From Oscillospiraceae bacterium (GTDB lineage Bacteria > Bacillota > Clostridia > Oscillospirales > Oscillospiraceae): DNA of 64,000 bases. Below the pieces are notes generated by a model. That model saw only the letters and a list, made by a program, of their open reading frames with translations, did not search any database and was not told the origin of the DNA. The number at the start of each line of letters is the position of its first letter. Position 1 is the first letter of the stretch. Made by a program: the position numbers and the translations under genes. Shown here piece after piece: positions 32,430-41,063 of this stretch. The stretch lies in contig SVMD01000006.1 of NCBI GenBank assembly GCA_015067615.1, positions 1 through 64,000 on the forward strand, written 5' to 3'.

Positions 32430-33938
32430 TTACAGATTATACAGCTTGGTGTACTTTTCGGTCAGATAGTCCGTAAAGTATTTTGCGTCGAATTCACCGC
32501 AGACGGACTTGAATAGTGCATCGGGCTTGATGAAACTGGCGTGGCGGTGGATTTTTTCCTTCAGCCAGCCTGTAACCTTGCTCAGATCGCCATTGGCCAC
32601 ATCCTCATACACATCGCCCAGGTCTTCCTGCATCTTCATGAGCATCTGGGGACCGTAGGCGCTGCCCAGGGCGTAGGAGGGGAAATATCCGATGGAGCCG
32701 CCGGACCAGTGGCTGTCCTGGAGGCAGCCTTCGCTGTCAGAGGGCACATCGATGCCTAAGTATTCCTTGTACAGCCGGTTCCATTCGGCGGGCACATCGA
32801 CAACAGCCAGGGTTCCGGCAATCATCTGCTTTTCGATCTCGTAGCGGACCATCACATGAAGGGCGTAGGTCAGTTCGTCAGCCTCGGTTCTGATCAGGCT
32901 GGGCTGGGCCTTGTTCACAGCCTTGTAGAACATCTCCGCATCCACATTTTTCAGCTGTTCCGGGAATATCTCCTGGATTTTGGGGAACACGGCCCGGATA
33001 AAGGCCTCGCTTCTGCCGATCAGATTTTCGTAGAACCGGCTCTGGCTTTCGTGGATGCCCATGGACACGCCGCCGGAGAGGTTGGTGAAGTTGTAAGCAT
33101 CATCCGCACCCAGCTCATACAGAGCGTGACCGCCCTCATGGACCACAGAGTACATGGAATAGGTCAGATTGCTTTCGTGGTAGTGGGTAGTGATGCGAAC
33201 GTCCTTGTTGTTGAAGTTGGTGGTGTAGGGATGCTCACTTTCGGCAATACCGCAGTAGTTCCGGTCCAGACCCAGCACCTCCATCAGGTAATCAGACAGT
33301 TCCCGCTGCTTGTCAATGGGATAATGCTGATTCAGGAAGGAATCATCGATCTGGGGTGCCTGCATAACCTTTTCCAGCAGGGGAACAATGGCGCCGCGCA
33401 GCTGGGCAAAGAAAGCATCCAGGGTCTTCATATTCATGCCCTCTTCGTATTCGTTCAGCAGGGCGTCATAGGGCTCCATGCTGGGATTATAGTAGCCGGC
33501 GAATTTCCGGTTGAAATCCACGATCTTTTCCAGATAGGGGGCGAAGGATGCAAAATCATTCTCATTCTTGGCCTTTTCCCAGACATTCTGGGCGTCATTC
33601 ATGAGAACGGAGTATTCCACATACTCATTGGCAGGAATCTTGTGCATCTGGTCGTAGCCTTTGCGCATGACCTCCACCTGACGGCGCTGCACAGGCGTCA
33701 GTTCCTCGGCATGCTCTTCCAGATAGGTCAGCAGTTCGCCGTTTTCAGGGCTGGTTTCCAGGTCGTAGATAATGCCGCTCATAACGCCCATGGTCTGGCC
33801 CCGGCCCTCCCAGCTTCCCTTGGGGGCCACGGTGGAGCCATCGTGGAACATAACACCCAGAGCGTGGTTGTAGGCGGCCATGGTGGCCTGGTGCTTGGCA
33901 AGGGCTTCGAGAGCCTGATTTACGGATTCATATTTCAT
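32430..33938 (-). CDS. Carboxypeptidase, M32 (Taq) family
   Basis: 502-residue zinc metallocarboxypeptidase. The active site HEXXH variant is VHEGGHALYELG (about residue 268), with the third ligand Glu in MGIHESQSRFYEN about 30 residues later; other family blocks are DVRITTHYHESNLTYSMYSV, SLIRTEADELTYALHVMVRYEIEKQM and WSGGSIGYFPSYALGSAYGPQM. Likely cytoplasmic, releasing C-terminal residues from peptides. First gene of a run reaching mazF. ATG with GGAATGGTGATTACC upstream gives a modest RBS. Confidence 0.96.
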   Translation of the reverse strand: MKYESVNQALEALAKHQATMAAYNHALGVMFHDGSTVAPKGSWEGRGQTMGVMSGIIYDLETSPENGELLTYLEEHAEELTPVQRRQVEVMRKGYDQMHKIPANEYVEYSVLMNDAQNVWEKAKNENDFASFAPYLEKIVDFNRKFAGYYNPSMEPYDALLNEYEEGMNMKTLDAFFAQLRGAIVPLLEKVMQAPQIDDSFLNQHYPIDKQRELSDYLMEVLGLDRNYCGIAESEHPYTTNFNNKDVRITTHYHESNLTYSMYSVVHEGGHALYELGADDAYNFTNLSGGVSMGIHESQSRFYENLIGRSEAFIRAVFPKIQEIFPEQLKNVDAEMFYKAVNKAQPSLIRTEADELTYALHVMVRYEIEKQMIAGTLAVVDVPAEWNRLYKEYLGIDVPSDSEGCLQDSHWSGGSIGYFPSYALGSAYGPQMLMKMQEDLGDVYEDVANGDLSKVTGWLKEKIHRHASFIKPDALFKSVCGEFDAKYFTDYLTEKYTKLYNL

Positions 33939-34009
33939 AGGTAATCACCATTCCTTTCATATAAAAAGCATACCACAGTGTAAAAACTTCGTCAATGATG
34001 AAATAACCC

Positions 34010-34038
34010 TTGCATTTTTTTACCGAATATGTTAATAT
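34010..34038 (+). promoter_or_regulatory. Promoter of the pheST operon
   Basis: TTGCAT (34010-34015), 17-base spacer, TAATAT (34033-34038), directly upstream of the T-box leader. Confidence 0.65.
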
Positions 34039-34049
34039 TCAATTTGATA

Positions 34050-34307
34050 TTGAAAAAGCGATGACTGGGCTGCCTTACATTGGTTTGCATTTCAGAGAGC
34101 GCGGGATGGTGCGATCCGCGTATGTGCAATGCCGGGCTTTCTCCCATGAGCTGCCGCCTGAAACAACAGTAGGGACGGCCGGGTGACTCCGTTATGGGTT
34201 GCGAGCGTGATAGCGCTTTTAAGCTGCGCCGGATATCCGGCGAATGCGGGTGGTACCGCGGAAGGAATGCCTTTCGTCCCGATTTGTTGGGATGATGGGC
34301 TTTTTTT
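34050..34307 (+). ncRNA. T-box leader (tRNA-Phe-sensing riboswitch)
   Basis: T-box RNA that binds uncharged tRNA-Phe and stabilises an antiterminator. Visible elements: the AGAGAGC motif of stem I at 34094-34100, a TTC specifier candidate in GGGCTTTCTCCC (about 34136-34147), the conserved T-box AATGCGGGTGGTACCGCG at 34243-34260, and a terminator stem TCGTCCC/GGGATGA ending in seven T (34275-34307). The specifier and the downstream pheST genes agree. Confidence 0.93.
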
Positions 34308-34313
34308 AATGCA

Positions 34314-34380
34314 AAATTACAAATTACGAATTACAAATTAAGGTTATCTTCCTCATTTGTAATTTGTAATTATGAATTAA
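34314..34380. repeat. AT-rich inverted-repeat spacer element (ATTACAAATTA units)
   Basis: Left arm AAATTACAAATTACGAATTA, right arm TTTGTAATTTGTAATTATGA, 15-base centre. It lies between the T-box terminator and pheS and has the same build as 12624-12709. Confidence 0.7.
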
Positions 34381-34417
34381 TCATTGCAATGCAAATTGCC
34401 TTTTAGGAGGAAAGATA

Positions 34418-35461
34418 ATGAAAGAACAATTAGAGCTGATCAAAGTCAATGCTCTGGCTGCCCTGGAAGCTGCCGAAACCCCTGCCGCGCTGGATGAGCA
34501 GCGTGTCAAGTGGCTGGGCAAGAAGGGCGAGCTGACCGCCGTGCTGAAGATGATGGGCAAGCTGTCCGCTGAGGAGCGTCCCGTCATGGGTCAGATGGCC
34601 AACGCCGTCCGTGCCGAGCTGGAAGCCAAGCTGGAAGAGCGGAAGGCTGCCATCAACGCCGCCGTCCTGGAAGCCAAGCTGGCAAGCGAGTCCATCGATG
34701 TGACCATCCCCGGTGAGGAGGTCACCCTGGGCCATCAGCACCCCATGAACCAGGTGCTGCAGCAGGTGAAGGACATCTTCGTGGGCATGGGCTACACCGT
34801 CGTGGACGGCCCCGAGGTGGAATACGCCGACTACAACTTCACCCGCCTGAACATCGAAGAGGGCCACCCCAGCCGTGACCGCTCCGATACCTTCTACTTT
34901 ACCGACGACGACAGCGTTCTGCTGCGGACCCAGACCAGTTCCATGCAGATCCGCTTCATGGAGAACCATCAGCCCCCTCTGTGCATGCTGGCCCCCGGCC
35001 GCGTGTTCCGTAAGGACGAGGCTGACGCCACCCACTCCCCCATGTTCCATCAGATCGAGGGTCTGGTGGTTGCCGAGGACATCACCATGGGCAACCTGAA
35101 GGACGTGCTGATCACCATCATGCGCAAGATCTACGGCCACGACGCCAATGTGCGCTTCCGTCCCCACCACTTCCCCTTCACCGAGCCCTCCTGCGAGATG
35201 GACATGCAGTGCCACAAGTGCCACGGCACCGGCGAGGTGGACGGCAAGGTCTGCTCCACCTGCCATGGTGAAGGCTGGATCGAGCTGCTGGGCGCCGGTA
35301 TGGTCCACCCCGAGGTTCTGCGCAACTGCGGCATTGACCCCGACAAGTACTCCGGCTTCGCCTTCGGCATGGGCCTGGAGCGTATGGCCATGGGCCGCCT
35401 GAAGATCACTGACCTGCGTCTGATCTTCGACAACAACATCAAGTTCCTGGAACAGTTCTAA
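34418..35461 (+). CDS. pheS: Phenylalanine--tRNA ligase alpha subunit
   Basis: 347-residue catalytic subunit of the class II heterotetrameric PheRS. The N-terminal coiled coil spans residues 1-90; motif 2 includes VLLRTQTSSMQIRFM and GRVFRKDEADATHSPMFHQ; motif 3 is GFAFGMGLERMAMG. Between residues 250 and 285 a four-cysteine insertion (CHKCHGTG, then CSTCHGEG) precedes WIELLGAGMVHPEVL; such zinc-ribbon-like insertions occur in several clostridial PheS proteins. RBS AGGAGGAAAG. Co-transcribed with pheT behind the T-box. Confidence 0.98.
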   Translation: MKEQLELIKVNALAALEAAETPAALDEQRVKWLGKKGELTAVLKMMGKLSAEERPVMGQMANAVRAELEAKLEERKAAINAAVLEAKLASESIDVTIPGEEVTLGHQHPMNQVLQQVKDIFVGMGYTVVDGPEVEYADYNFTRLNIEEGHPSRDRSDTFYFTDDDSVLLRTQTSSMQIRFMENHQPPLCMLAPGRVFRKDEADATHSPMFHQIEGLVVAEDITMGNLKDVLITIMRKIYGHDANVRFRPHHFPFTEPSCEMDMQCHKCHGTGEVDGKVCSTCHGEGWIELLGAGMVHPEVLRNCGIDPDKYSGFAFGMGLERMAMGRLKITDLRLIFDNNIKFLEQF

Positions 35462-35476
35462 GAGGAGGAAAGCAAC

Positions 35477-37861
35477 ATGAAACTCAACAGAAAATGGCTG
35501 CATGAGGAATTCGTGGATCTTTCCCACGTTTCCGACAGAGATTACGTAGAAAAGCTCACCGTCTTCGGTCAGAAGGTGGAGACCTGGGAGCGGATGGACG
35601 CTGAGATCAAGAATGTTGTGGTGGGCAAGGTTCTGGAGATCGTCCGTCACGAGAATTCCGACCACATGTGGGTCTGCCAGCTGGACGTGGGCGAAGCAGA
35701 GCCTGTTCAGATCGTCACCGGTGCTCAGAATGTGAAGCAGGGCGACCTGGTTCCCGTGGCCAAGCACAATTCCTGGCTGGCCGGCGGCGTTCACATCACC
35801 AAGGGCAAGCTCCGTGGCGTCAAGTCCAACGGTATGCTCTGCTCCTTCGCCGAGCTGGGTCTGACCCAGAACGATCTGCCCGGCGTCTTTGCCGACGGCA
35901 TCTGGATCCTCAACGACGAGGACTGCCAGGTCGGTCAGGACATCAACGATATCATCGGCAACGATGACACCATCGTGGAGTTCGAAATCACCAACAACCG
36001 TCCCGACTGCTACTCCATCATCGGTCTGGCAAGAGAATCCGCCGCTGCCTTCGGCATGGAGATGAAGCACCACGAGCCTGTGGTTCACCGCTCCGATGCC
36101 GGTTCCATCTTCGAGCATCTGGACGTGGAGGTCCCCGCCGAGAACCTGTGCAACCGCTATTCCTCCCGGATGGTGGCCAACGTGAAGATCGGCCCCTCCC
36201 CCAAGTGGCTGCGTCAGCGGCTCCGGGCCAACGGCGTGCGCCCCATCAACAACATCGTTGACATCACCAACTACGTCATGCTGGAGTACGGCCAGCCCAT
36301 GCACGCTTTCGACTACCGTTACGTGGGTTCCGGCAAGATCGTTGTCCGTGAGGCCGTCGAGGGCGAGACCCTGACCACTCTGGACGGCAATGTGCGCAAT
36401 CTGAAGCCCGGCATGCTGGTCATCGCCGACGAGAATAAGCCCATTGGTCTGGCCGGCATCATGGGCGGCGAGAACTCCGAAATTCTCGACGACACCACCA
36501 CCGTGGTCTTCGAGTCCGCCAACTTCAACGGCACCTCCATCCGTCAGACTGCCCTGGCTCTGGGTATGCGTACCGAGTCCTCCGGCAAGTTCGAGAAGAA
36601 CCTGGATCCCATGATGACCGTTCCCGCTGTGCAGCGGGCCTGCGAGCTGGTGGAGCTGCTGGAGTGCGGCGATGTGCTGGACGGCATCATCGACATCATC
36701 AACTACGTTCCCCAGCCCAAGGAGCTGCCCCTGGAGGTCAGCAAGATCAACAAGCTGCTGGGCACCGACATTTCCAGGGAGGAAATGGTCAAGTATCTGA
36801 ACCTGCTGGAGATCGAGGTTGAGGGCGATACCATCAAGGTTCCCTCCTTCCGTCCCGACCTGAACCTGATGGCAGACATCGCTGAGGAAGTGGGCCGCTC
36901 CTACGGCTACAACGAGATCCCCACCACCCCCTTCAAGACCTCCACCCAGGGCGGCTACTCCCCTGAGATGATTCTTGAGGGCAAGGCTGGCCAGCTGTGC
37001 CGCAGCCTGGGCTTCAGCGAGATCATCACCTACTCCTTCGTGTCCCCCGCCATCTTCGACAATATCCGCATCCCCGCCGATTCTTCCCTGCGCAACACCC
37101 TGAAAATCCAGAATCCTCTGGGTGAGGACACCTCCATCATGCGTACCATCGCCCTGCCCTCCATGCTGGAGATCCTGGGCCGGAACTACGCCTATCACAA
37201 CAAGTCCGTCAGCCTCTACGAGCTGGCCAAGATCTACCTGCCCCGTGAAAATGACCTGCCTGAGGAACCCAAGATGCTCACCCTGGGTGCCTACGGTCCC
37301 GGCGTGACCTTCTTCACCCTGAAGGGCCAGCTGGAAGCCGTCTTCGCCGGTATGCGGGTGGAAAAGAGCAGCCATGTGGCTGACAAGTGCAATCCCTCCT
37401 ACCATCCCGGCCGCTGCGCCAAGGTCTTCCTGGGCGGCGAAGAGGTTGGTGTCATCGGCCAGGTCCATCCTGCCGTTGCCAAGAACTACGGCATCGATGT
37501 GGAGGTCTACTGCTGTGAGATCAGCTTCCCCAAGGTCCTTGCCCATCTGCTGCCCGAGGTCACCTACACCCCCCTGCCCAAGTACCAGGGTACCACCCGC
37601 GACCTGAGTGTCCTGTGTGACGAAGCTGTGACCGTTGCGGACGTGGAGAACGTCATCGCTGCCTCCGCCGGCAAGCTGCTGCGGGGCGTGAAGCTCTTCG
37701 ACATCTACCGGGGTACCGGCGTGCCCGAGGGACAGAAGAGCCTGGCCTTCTCCCTGGAGCTGCGCGCTGACGACCGGACCCTGACCGACGCCGACTCCGA
37801 GGGCGTCATGAACAAGGTCCTCTCTGCCCTGGCTGAGAAGCTCAATGTCGTTCTGAGATAA
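35477..37861 (+). CDS. pheT: Phenylalanine--tRNA ligase beta subunit
   Basis: 794-residue structural and editing subunit. In order: N-terminal B1 and OB/EMAP-like tRNA-binding domain (IVRHENSDHMWVCQLDVG, MLCSFAELG, about residues 45-150), B3/B4 editing core (EITNNRPDCYSIIGLARE, INNIVDITNYVMLEYGQPMHAFD), B5 domain (ISREEMVKYLNLLEIEVEG), catalytic-like core (RPDLNLMADIAEEVGRSYGYN) and C-terminal ferredoxin-like anticodon-binding domain (PKYQGTTRDLSVLCDEAVTV). Fifteen bases after pheS with RBS AGAGGAGG. Confidence 0.98.
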   Translation: MKLNRKWLHEEFVDLSHVSDRDYVEKLTVFGQKVETWERMDAEIKNVVVGKVLEIVRHENSDHMWVCQLDVGEAEPVQIVTGAQNVKQGDLVPVAKHNSWLAGGVHITKGKLRGVKSNGMLCSFAELGLTQNDLPGVFADGIWILNDEDCQVGQDINDIIGNDDTIVEFEITNNRPDCYSIIGLARESAAAFGMEMKHHEPVVHRSDAGSIFEHLDVEVPAENLCNRYSSRMVANVKIGPSPKWLRQRLRANGVRPINNIVDITNYVMLEYGQPMHAFDYRYVGSGKIVVREAVEGETLTTLDGNVRNLKPGMLVIADENKPIGLAGIMGGENSEILDDTTTVVFESANFNGTSIRQTALALGMRTESSGKFEKNLDPMMTVPAVQRACELVELLECGDVLDGIIDIINYVPQPKELPLEVSKINKLLGTDISREEMVKYLNLLEIEVEGDTIKVPSFRPDLNLMADIAEEVGRSYGYNEIPTTPFKTSTQGGYSPEMILEGKAGQLCRSLGFSEIITYSFVSPAIFDNIRIPADSSLRNTLKIQNPLGEDTSIMRTIALPSMLEILGRNYAYHNKSVSLYELAKIYLPRENDLPEEPKMLTLGAYGPGVTFFTLKGQLEAVFAGMRVEKSSHVADKCNPSYHPGRCAKVFLGGEEVGVIGQVHPAVAKNYGIDVEVYCCEISFPKVLAHLLPEVTYTPLPKYQGTTRDLSVLCDEAVTVADVENVIAASAGKLLRGVKLFDIYRGTGVPEGQKSLAFSLELRADDRTLTDADSEGVMNKVLSALAEKLNVVLR

Positions 37862-37893
37862 GCACATTTCACAGAAATTTTTCCAAAAAGGGC

Positions 37894-37922
37894 TTTACAT
37901 GCCTCCGGTTTTCGGTTATAAT
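37894..37922 (+). promoter_or_regulatory. Promoter of ireB
   Basis: TTTACA, 17-base spacer, TATAAT, 37 bases before the ATG. Confidence 0.7.
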
Positions 37923-37958
37923 ACCAATAATCTGTAAAGTTTAAAGGAGGCTGAGACC

Positions 37959-38213
37959 ATGACGGATAAGGATACCCTGAAGTTCACAGTCCCCAACGAT
38001 GACAAAGAGAATATGCGAAAGCTTCTCCGTGGTGTGTTCGATGCCTTGAATGAAAAAGGCTACAACCCCATCAACCAGATCGTTGGCTATCTGCTGACCG
38101 AAGACCCCACCTATATCACCAACTATAACAACGCCCGTGCCATGATCTGCAAGATCGACCGGGATGAGCTGATGCAGGTGCTGGTCCGCGAGTACCTCTT
38201 CGACAAGGAGTAA
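37959..38213 (+). CDS. ireB: IreB-family regulatory phosphoprotein (UPF0297)
   Basis: 84-residue protein of the IreB/YrzL family, small regulators that in Enterococcus are phosphorylated on Thr by the PASTA kinase IreK and affect cephalosporin tolerance. Characteristic text: [38 protein letters not shown] (residues 23-61) and the ending [21 protein letters not shown]. Usually found with ruvX and a DUF1292 gene; here it stands alone between two terminators/promoters, and the kinase in this window (53638-56541) is of another type. Confidence 0.95.
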   Translation: MTDKDTLKFTVPNDDKENMRKLLRGVFDALNEKGYNPINQIVGYLLTEDPTYITNYNNARAMICKIDRDELMQVLVREYLFDKE

Positions 38214-38227
38214 TCCCACGCAAAACC

Positions 38228-38266
38228 CAAGAGGCTTTTGCCCCACGCAAAAGCCTCTTGCTTTTG
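38228..38266 (+). terminator. Terminator of ireB
   Basis: 13-bp stem CAAGAGGCTTTTG/CAAAAGCCTCTTG with a CCCCACG loop and CTTTTGTT after it. Confidence 0.88.
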
Positions 38267-38412
38267 TTATAAACCCCTTTTCCCCAGTTTGCGACACATT
38301 CCCCTGTTTTCCAATTTCATACGCCCCCTCCGTCTTACCTTAAGTTTTCCTTAATTTCTGGATCAAATTGTTAGGAAATTGTTACCAAACTCCCGGTTTT
38401 CCAGACATTGAC

Positions 38413-38441
38413 TTGACAAGTTTGGTGCAATGTGTTACAAT
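38413..38441 (+). promoter_or_regulatory. Strong promoter of the 96-residue protein gene
   Basis: TTGACA (38413-38418), 17-base spacer, TACAAT (38436-38441). The remaining bases from 38267 to 38412 are AT-rich with no further signal that I can name. Confidence 0.78.
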
Positions 38442-38472
38442 TTGATTACAATTTTCTCAGGAGGTTTCCCAA

Positions 38473-38763
38473 ATGGCTGAAGAAAATGCTGTTTTGATGT
38501 ACAAGGGTCGTCCCCTCATGCGTAAGGACAACCTGATCTACTACGGCTCCATGGCCGACTCCCACATCGTCATGCTGCAGGTCCTGGAGACCAAGAAGCA
38601 GGGCGACATGGACATCGCCACCAAGGTGAGCGTTCAGCTGCAGCTGACCGACCCCGCCGCCAGAAGCCGTGACCGTATTGTGAAGAAGAGCGAAAAAGAC
38701 GGCCTCTACACCGCCCTTGACTTAGGCTGCGTGTGGCTGGAGCGCGCTCTGGCAGGTAAGTAA
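38473..38763 (+). CDS. Hypothetical 96-residue protein
   Basis: Cytoplasmic alpha/beta protein beginning MAEENAVLMYKGRPLMRKDN, then YYGSMADSHIVMLQVLETK, VSVQLQLTD and a final helix LYTALDLGCVWLERALAGK. Highly biased codons and a consensus promoter suggest strong expression. I do not recognise a named family and no partner is obvious; the NlpC/P60 gene follows 38 bases later and may be co-transcribed. Confidence 0.85.
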   Translation: MAEENAVLMYKGRPLMRKDNLIYYGSMADSHIVMLQVLETKKQGDMDIATKVSVQLQLTDPAARSRDRIVKKSEKDGLYTALDLGCVWLERALAGK

Positions 38764-38801
38764 TTTCTTTGTTTTCTGAACTGTAAGACGGAGGGTATTG
38801 T

Positions 38802-40448
38802 ATGAAATTCACCAAGCGACTCCTGGCCCTGGTTCTGGCTGCGGTGCTTCTTATGAGCGCCGTTCCCATGACCGCCTCGGCCAAGGGTGTCATTATGTAC
38901 GGCATCGGCTTTACCACCGGTTCCGACCTGCGGCTGCGCCAGCAGCCCTCCACCAGCTCCAAGATCATAGATGTCTCCCCCAAGAATGAAGTGGTGGTGG
39001 TCATCGGCAAGACCGGAGACTGGTATCACGTCATCTACAACCTGACAGAAGGCTACATGCACAAGAATTACGTCAGTGTCCAGACCACCCAGAACGCCGA
39101 GCTTGGCTACGGCAAGGTCAACGGCACCGATGTGAATATGCGCACCGGCCCCGGCACCAACTATTCTGCTGTCACCCAGGGCAACACCGGCGACAAGGTG
39201 TACATACTGGGCATCAGCGGTGGCTGGTACAAGGTGATCTTCGGTGATAAAATCTGCTACGTCCGCAGCGACTATGTGGACCTGACCGAGATCCCCTACG
39301 AAAACGCAAAGTCCGACAACGAGCCCCTGTTCTTCAAGGGCGGCAAGACCACCGGCATCACCCCCAGCGCCGAGGCCCTGAAGGGCCAGGACAAGCCCAG
39401 CACCCCTGAGGAGACCAAGCCCGAAGCGACTGAGCCTCCCGCAGAACCCACCACGCCTCCCACCGAACCGGAAGAGACCAAACCTGAGGAAACCAAGCCC
39501 CAGGAGCCTGGCCAGAAGGACGACGGTCTGATGGACGGCGTCGGCTTCGTCACTGCCACCAATCTGATCCTCCGCGCCGGTCCCTCCACAGATTCTGCCG
39601 TGCTGGGCAGCGCCCCCCGCAATGACGTGGTGGTCATTGTCAGCAAGCACGGCGACTGGTACAAGGTCATTCACAACCTGAAGGAAGGCTACATGCACGG
39701 CGATTACCTGAATGTCCAGAATCCCGGCCATTCCGAGCTGGGCTACGGCAAGATCACCGGCTACGGCGTGAACCTGCGCAAAGGCCCCGGCACCGATCAC
39801 GATGTGGTAACCATGGGCACCAAGGGCAACACTGCTTACATTCTGGGTCTGGAGGATGGCTGGTACCGGGTGATCTTCGGCAATGATATCTGCTACATCC
39901 GCAGCGACTATCTGGCCCTGACCCAGTACCCCTACGAAAATCATGCTTCCCCCAACTCCCCCAAGTTCTACCGGGGCGGCAAGTCCACCGGCACCACACC
40001 CAGCGCCGAAGCCCTCTACGGCAGCACCGGCAATCAGGGCGGCAGCGGCAACACCGGTTCCACCTCCGGCCTCACCGGCCAGCAGGTTGTTGACTTCGCC
40101 AAGAAGTTCCTGGGTACCCCCTACAAGTGGGGCGGCACAACTCCCGCAGGCTTTGACTGCTCCGGCTTCGTTTACTATGTCTACAACTCCCTGGGCTACA
40201 AGATGCCCCGGATGATCAATGACATGAACAGACAGGGCACTTACGTTGCCAAGGCCAACCTGAAGCCCGGCGATGTGATCATTTTCCAGAACACCTACGC
40301 CAGCGGCCTGAGCCATGTTGGTATCTATGTGGGAGACGGCAAGTTCATCCACTCCCCCAACTCCCGGAGTGTGGTCTCCTATGCCGACCTGTATTCCACC
40401 TACTACATTAACCACTATTACGGTGCCCGCCGGATCTGCGGCAGCTAA
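38802..40448 (+). CDS. Secreted SH3 / NlpC-P60 peptidoglycan endopeptidase
   Basis: 548-residue exported wall hydrolase. Signal peptide MKFTKRLLALVLAAVLLMSAVPMTASA; two paired SH3 modules (about residues 28-165), a Pro/Glu/Thr-rich linker (about 195-235), a second near-copy of the SH3 pair (about 240-385; VVVIVSKHGDWYKVIHNLKEGYMHGDYL versus the first VVVVIGKTGDWYHVIYNLTEGYMHKNYV pattern), a Gly/Ser linker, and a C-terminal NlpC/P60 domain with FDCSGFVYYVY (catalytic Cys), SHVGIYVGDGKFIHSPN (His). It should cut D-Glu to diamino-acid bonds in stem peptides. Confidence 0.95.
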   Translation: MKFTKRLLALVLAAVLLMSAVPMTASAKGVIMYGIGFTTGSDLRLRQQPSTSSKIIDVSPKNEVVVVIGKTGDWYHVIYNLTEGYMHKNYVSVQTTQNAELGYGKVNGTDVNMRTGPGTNYSAVTQGNTGDKVYILGISGGWYKVIFGDKICYVRSDYVDLTEIPYENAKSDNEPLFFKGGKTTGITPSAEALKGQDKPSTPEETKPEATEPPAEPTTPPTEPEETKPEETKPQEPGQKDDGLMDGVGFVTATNLILRAGPSTDSAVLGSAPRNDVVVIVSKHGDWYKVIHNLKEGYMHGDYLNVQNPGHSELGYGKITGYGVNLRKGPGTDHDVVTMGTKGNTAYILGLEDGWYRVIFGNDICYIRSDYLALTQYPYENHASPNSPKFYRGGKSTGTTPSAEALYGSTGNQGGSGNTGSTSGLTGQQVVDFAKKFLGTPYKWGGTTPAGFDCSGFVYYVYNSLGYKMPRMINDMNRQGTYVAKANLKPGDVIIFQNTYASGLSHVGIYVGDGKFIHSPNSRSVVSYADLYSTYYINHYYGARRICGS

Positions 40449-40457
40449 CTTTACATC

Positions 40458-40489
40458 AAAAACGCCGACACTTTTGTGTCGGCGTTTTT
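40458..40489. terminator. Bidirectional terminator
   Basis: 14-bp stem AAAAACGCCGACAC/GTGTCGGCGTTTTT between convergent genes. Confidence 0.92.
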
Positions 40490-40969
40490 TCATACCTTTT
40501 CATAGGCGATCCGGGGATCTCCGTCCTCCAGATAGATGATTCCGCATCGTTGGAAGCCGTGCTTTTCCAGCACGTGCTGCATCACCACATTGTCATGGTG
40601 GGTGTCAATGCGGACGTGAGGGTTACAGTCCTGCGCGAATTTTAAAACTGCGGAAAACACGCCGCCGCTGCCGTCTCCGGCCACCCGGTGGATGGTGCCG
40701 TAGGGACTCTCATTCAACCAGGCACCGCCCTCAATATAGCCATAGGTGGGATCCGGTTCCGAAAAATAGGCGAATACGCCGTGGAGCCCCTCACGTTCCA
40801 CTACAAACAGATTCCCTACCCGGATATCTTCCTGTAACATTTCCACCGGCGGATAATTAGTACCCCACTGGTTGGGATTTCCGGTTTTCACCATAAATTC
40901 CCGGGCATGGGCATAAATCTCCAAAATACGCGGATAGTCGGCCTCCACCGCTTTTCTCACCTGATACAT
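40490..40969 (-). CDS. GNAT acetyltransferase
   Basis: 159-residue GNAT-fold enzyme. The start VRKAVEADYPRILEIYAHAREFM, the central FVVEREGLHGVFAYF and YGTIHRVAGDGSGGVFSAVLKFA (CoA loop region), and the end NVVMQHVLEKHGFQRCGIIYL follow the family, though the pyrophosphate loop is a variant (VAGDGSGGV). Acceptor unknown. Divergent from the spoVA genes. Confidence 0.88.
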   Translation of the reverse strand: MYQVRKAVEADYPRILEIYAHAREFMVKTGNPNQWGTNYPPVEMLQEDIRVGNLFVVEREGLHGVFAYFSEPDPTYGYIEGGAWLNESPYGTIHRVAGDGSGGVFSAVLKFAQDCNPHVRIDTHHDNVVMQHVLEKHGFQRCGIIYLEDGDPRIAYEKV

Positions 40970-41008
40970 ACATCTTCATCCTTTCTGTTTTCGTCATTAT
41001 AGCTTCCC

Positions 41009-41038
41009 TGCATGGAAATTACAAGCATGGGTATACTA
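41009..41038 (+). promoter_or_regulatory. Sigma-G-like promoter of spoVAD
   Basis: TGCATG (41009-41014), 17-base spacer, TATACTA (41032-41038), close to the forespore sigma-G consensus (TGNATA, CATACTA). spoVA operons are sigma-G-dependent in Bacillus. Confidence 0.65.
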
Positions 41039-41063
41039 CCAAAAAACAAAAGAAGGTGTTTTC

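Noticed and set aside
35209..35280. Inserted DnaJ-like zinc finger in PheS as a novelty
   Set aside because: Four-cysteine insertions at this site are known in other clostridial PheS proteins, so it is noted in the annotation only.
34430..37867. 1145-residue open frame antisense to pheS-pheT
   Set aside because: It is a shadow produced by the strong codon bias of pheST (third-position G/C leaves the opposite frame free of stops); composition is low-complexity Gly/Val/His/Asp and it has no family motif or suitable RBS.
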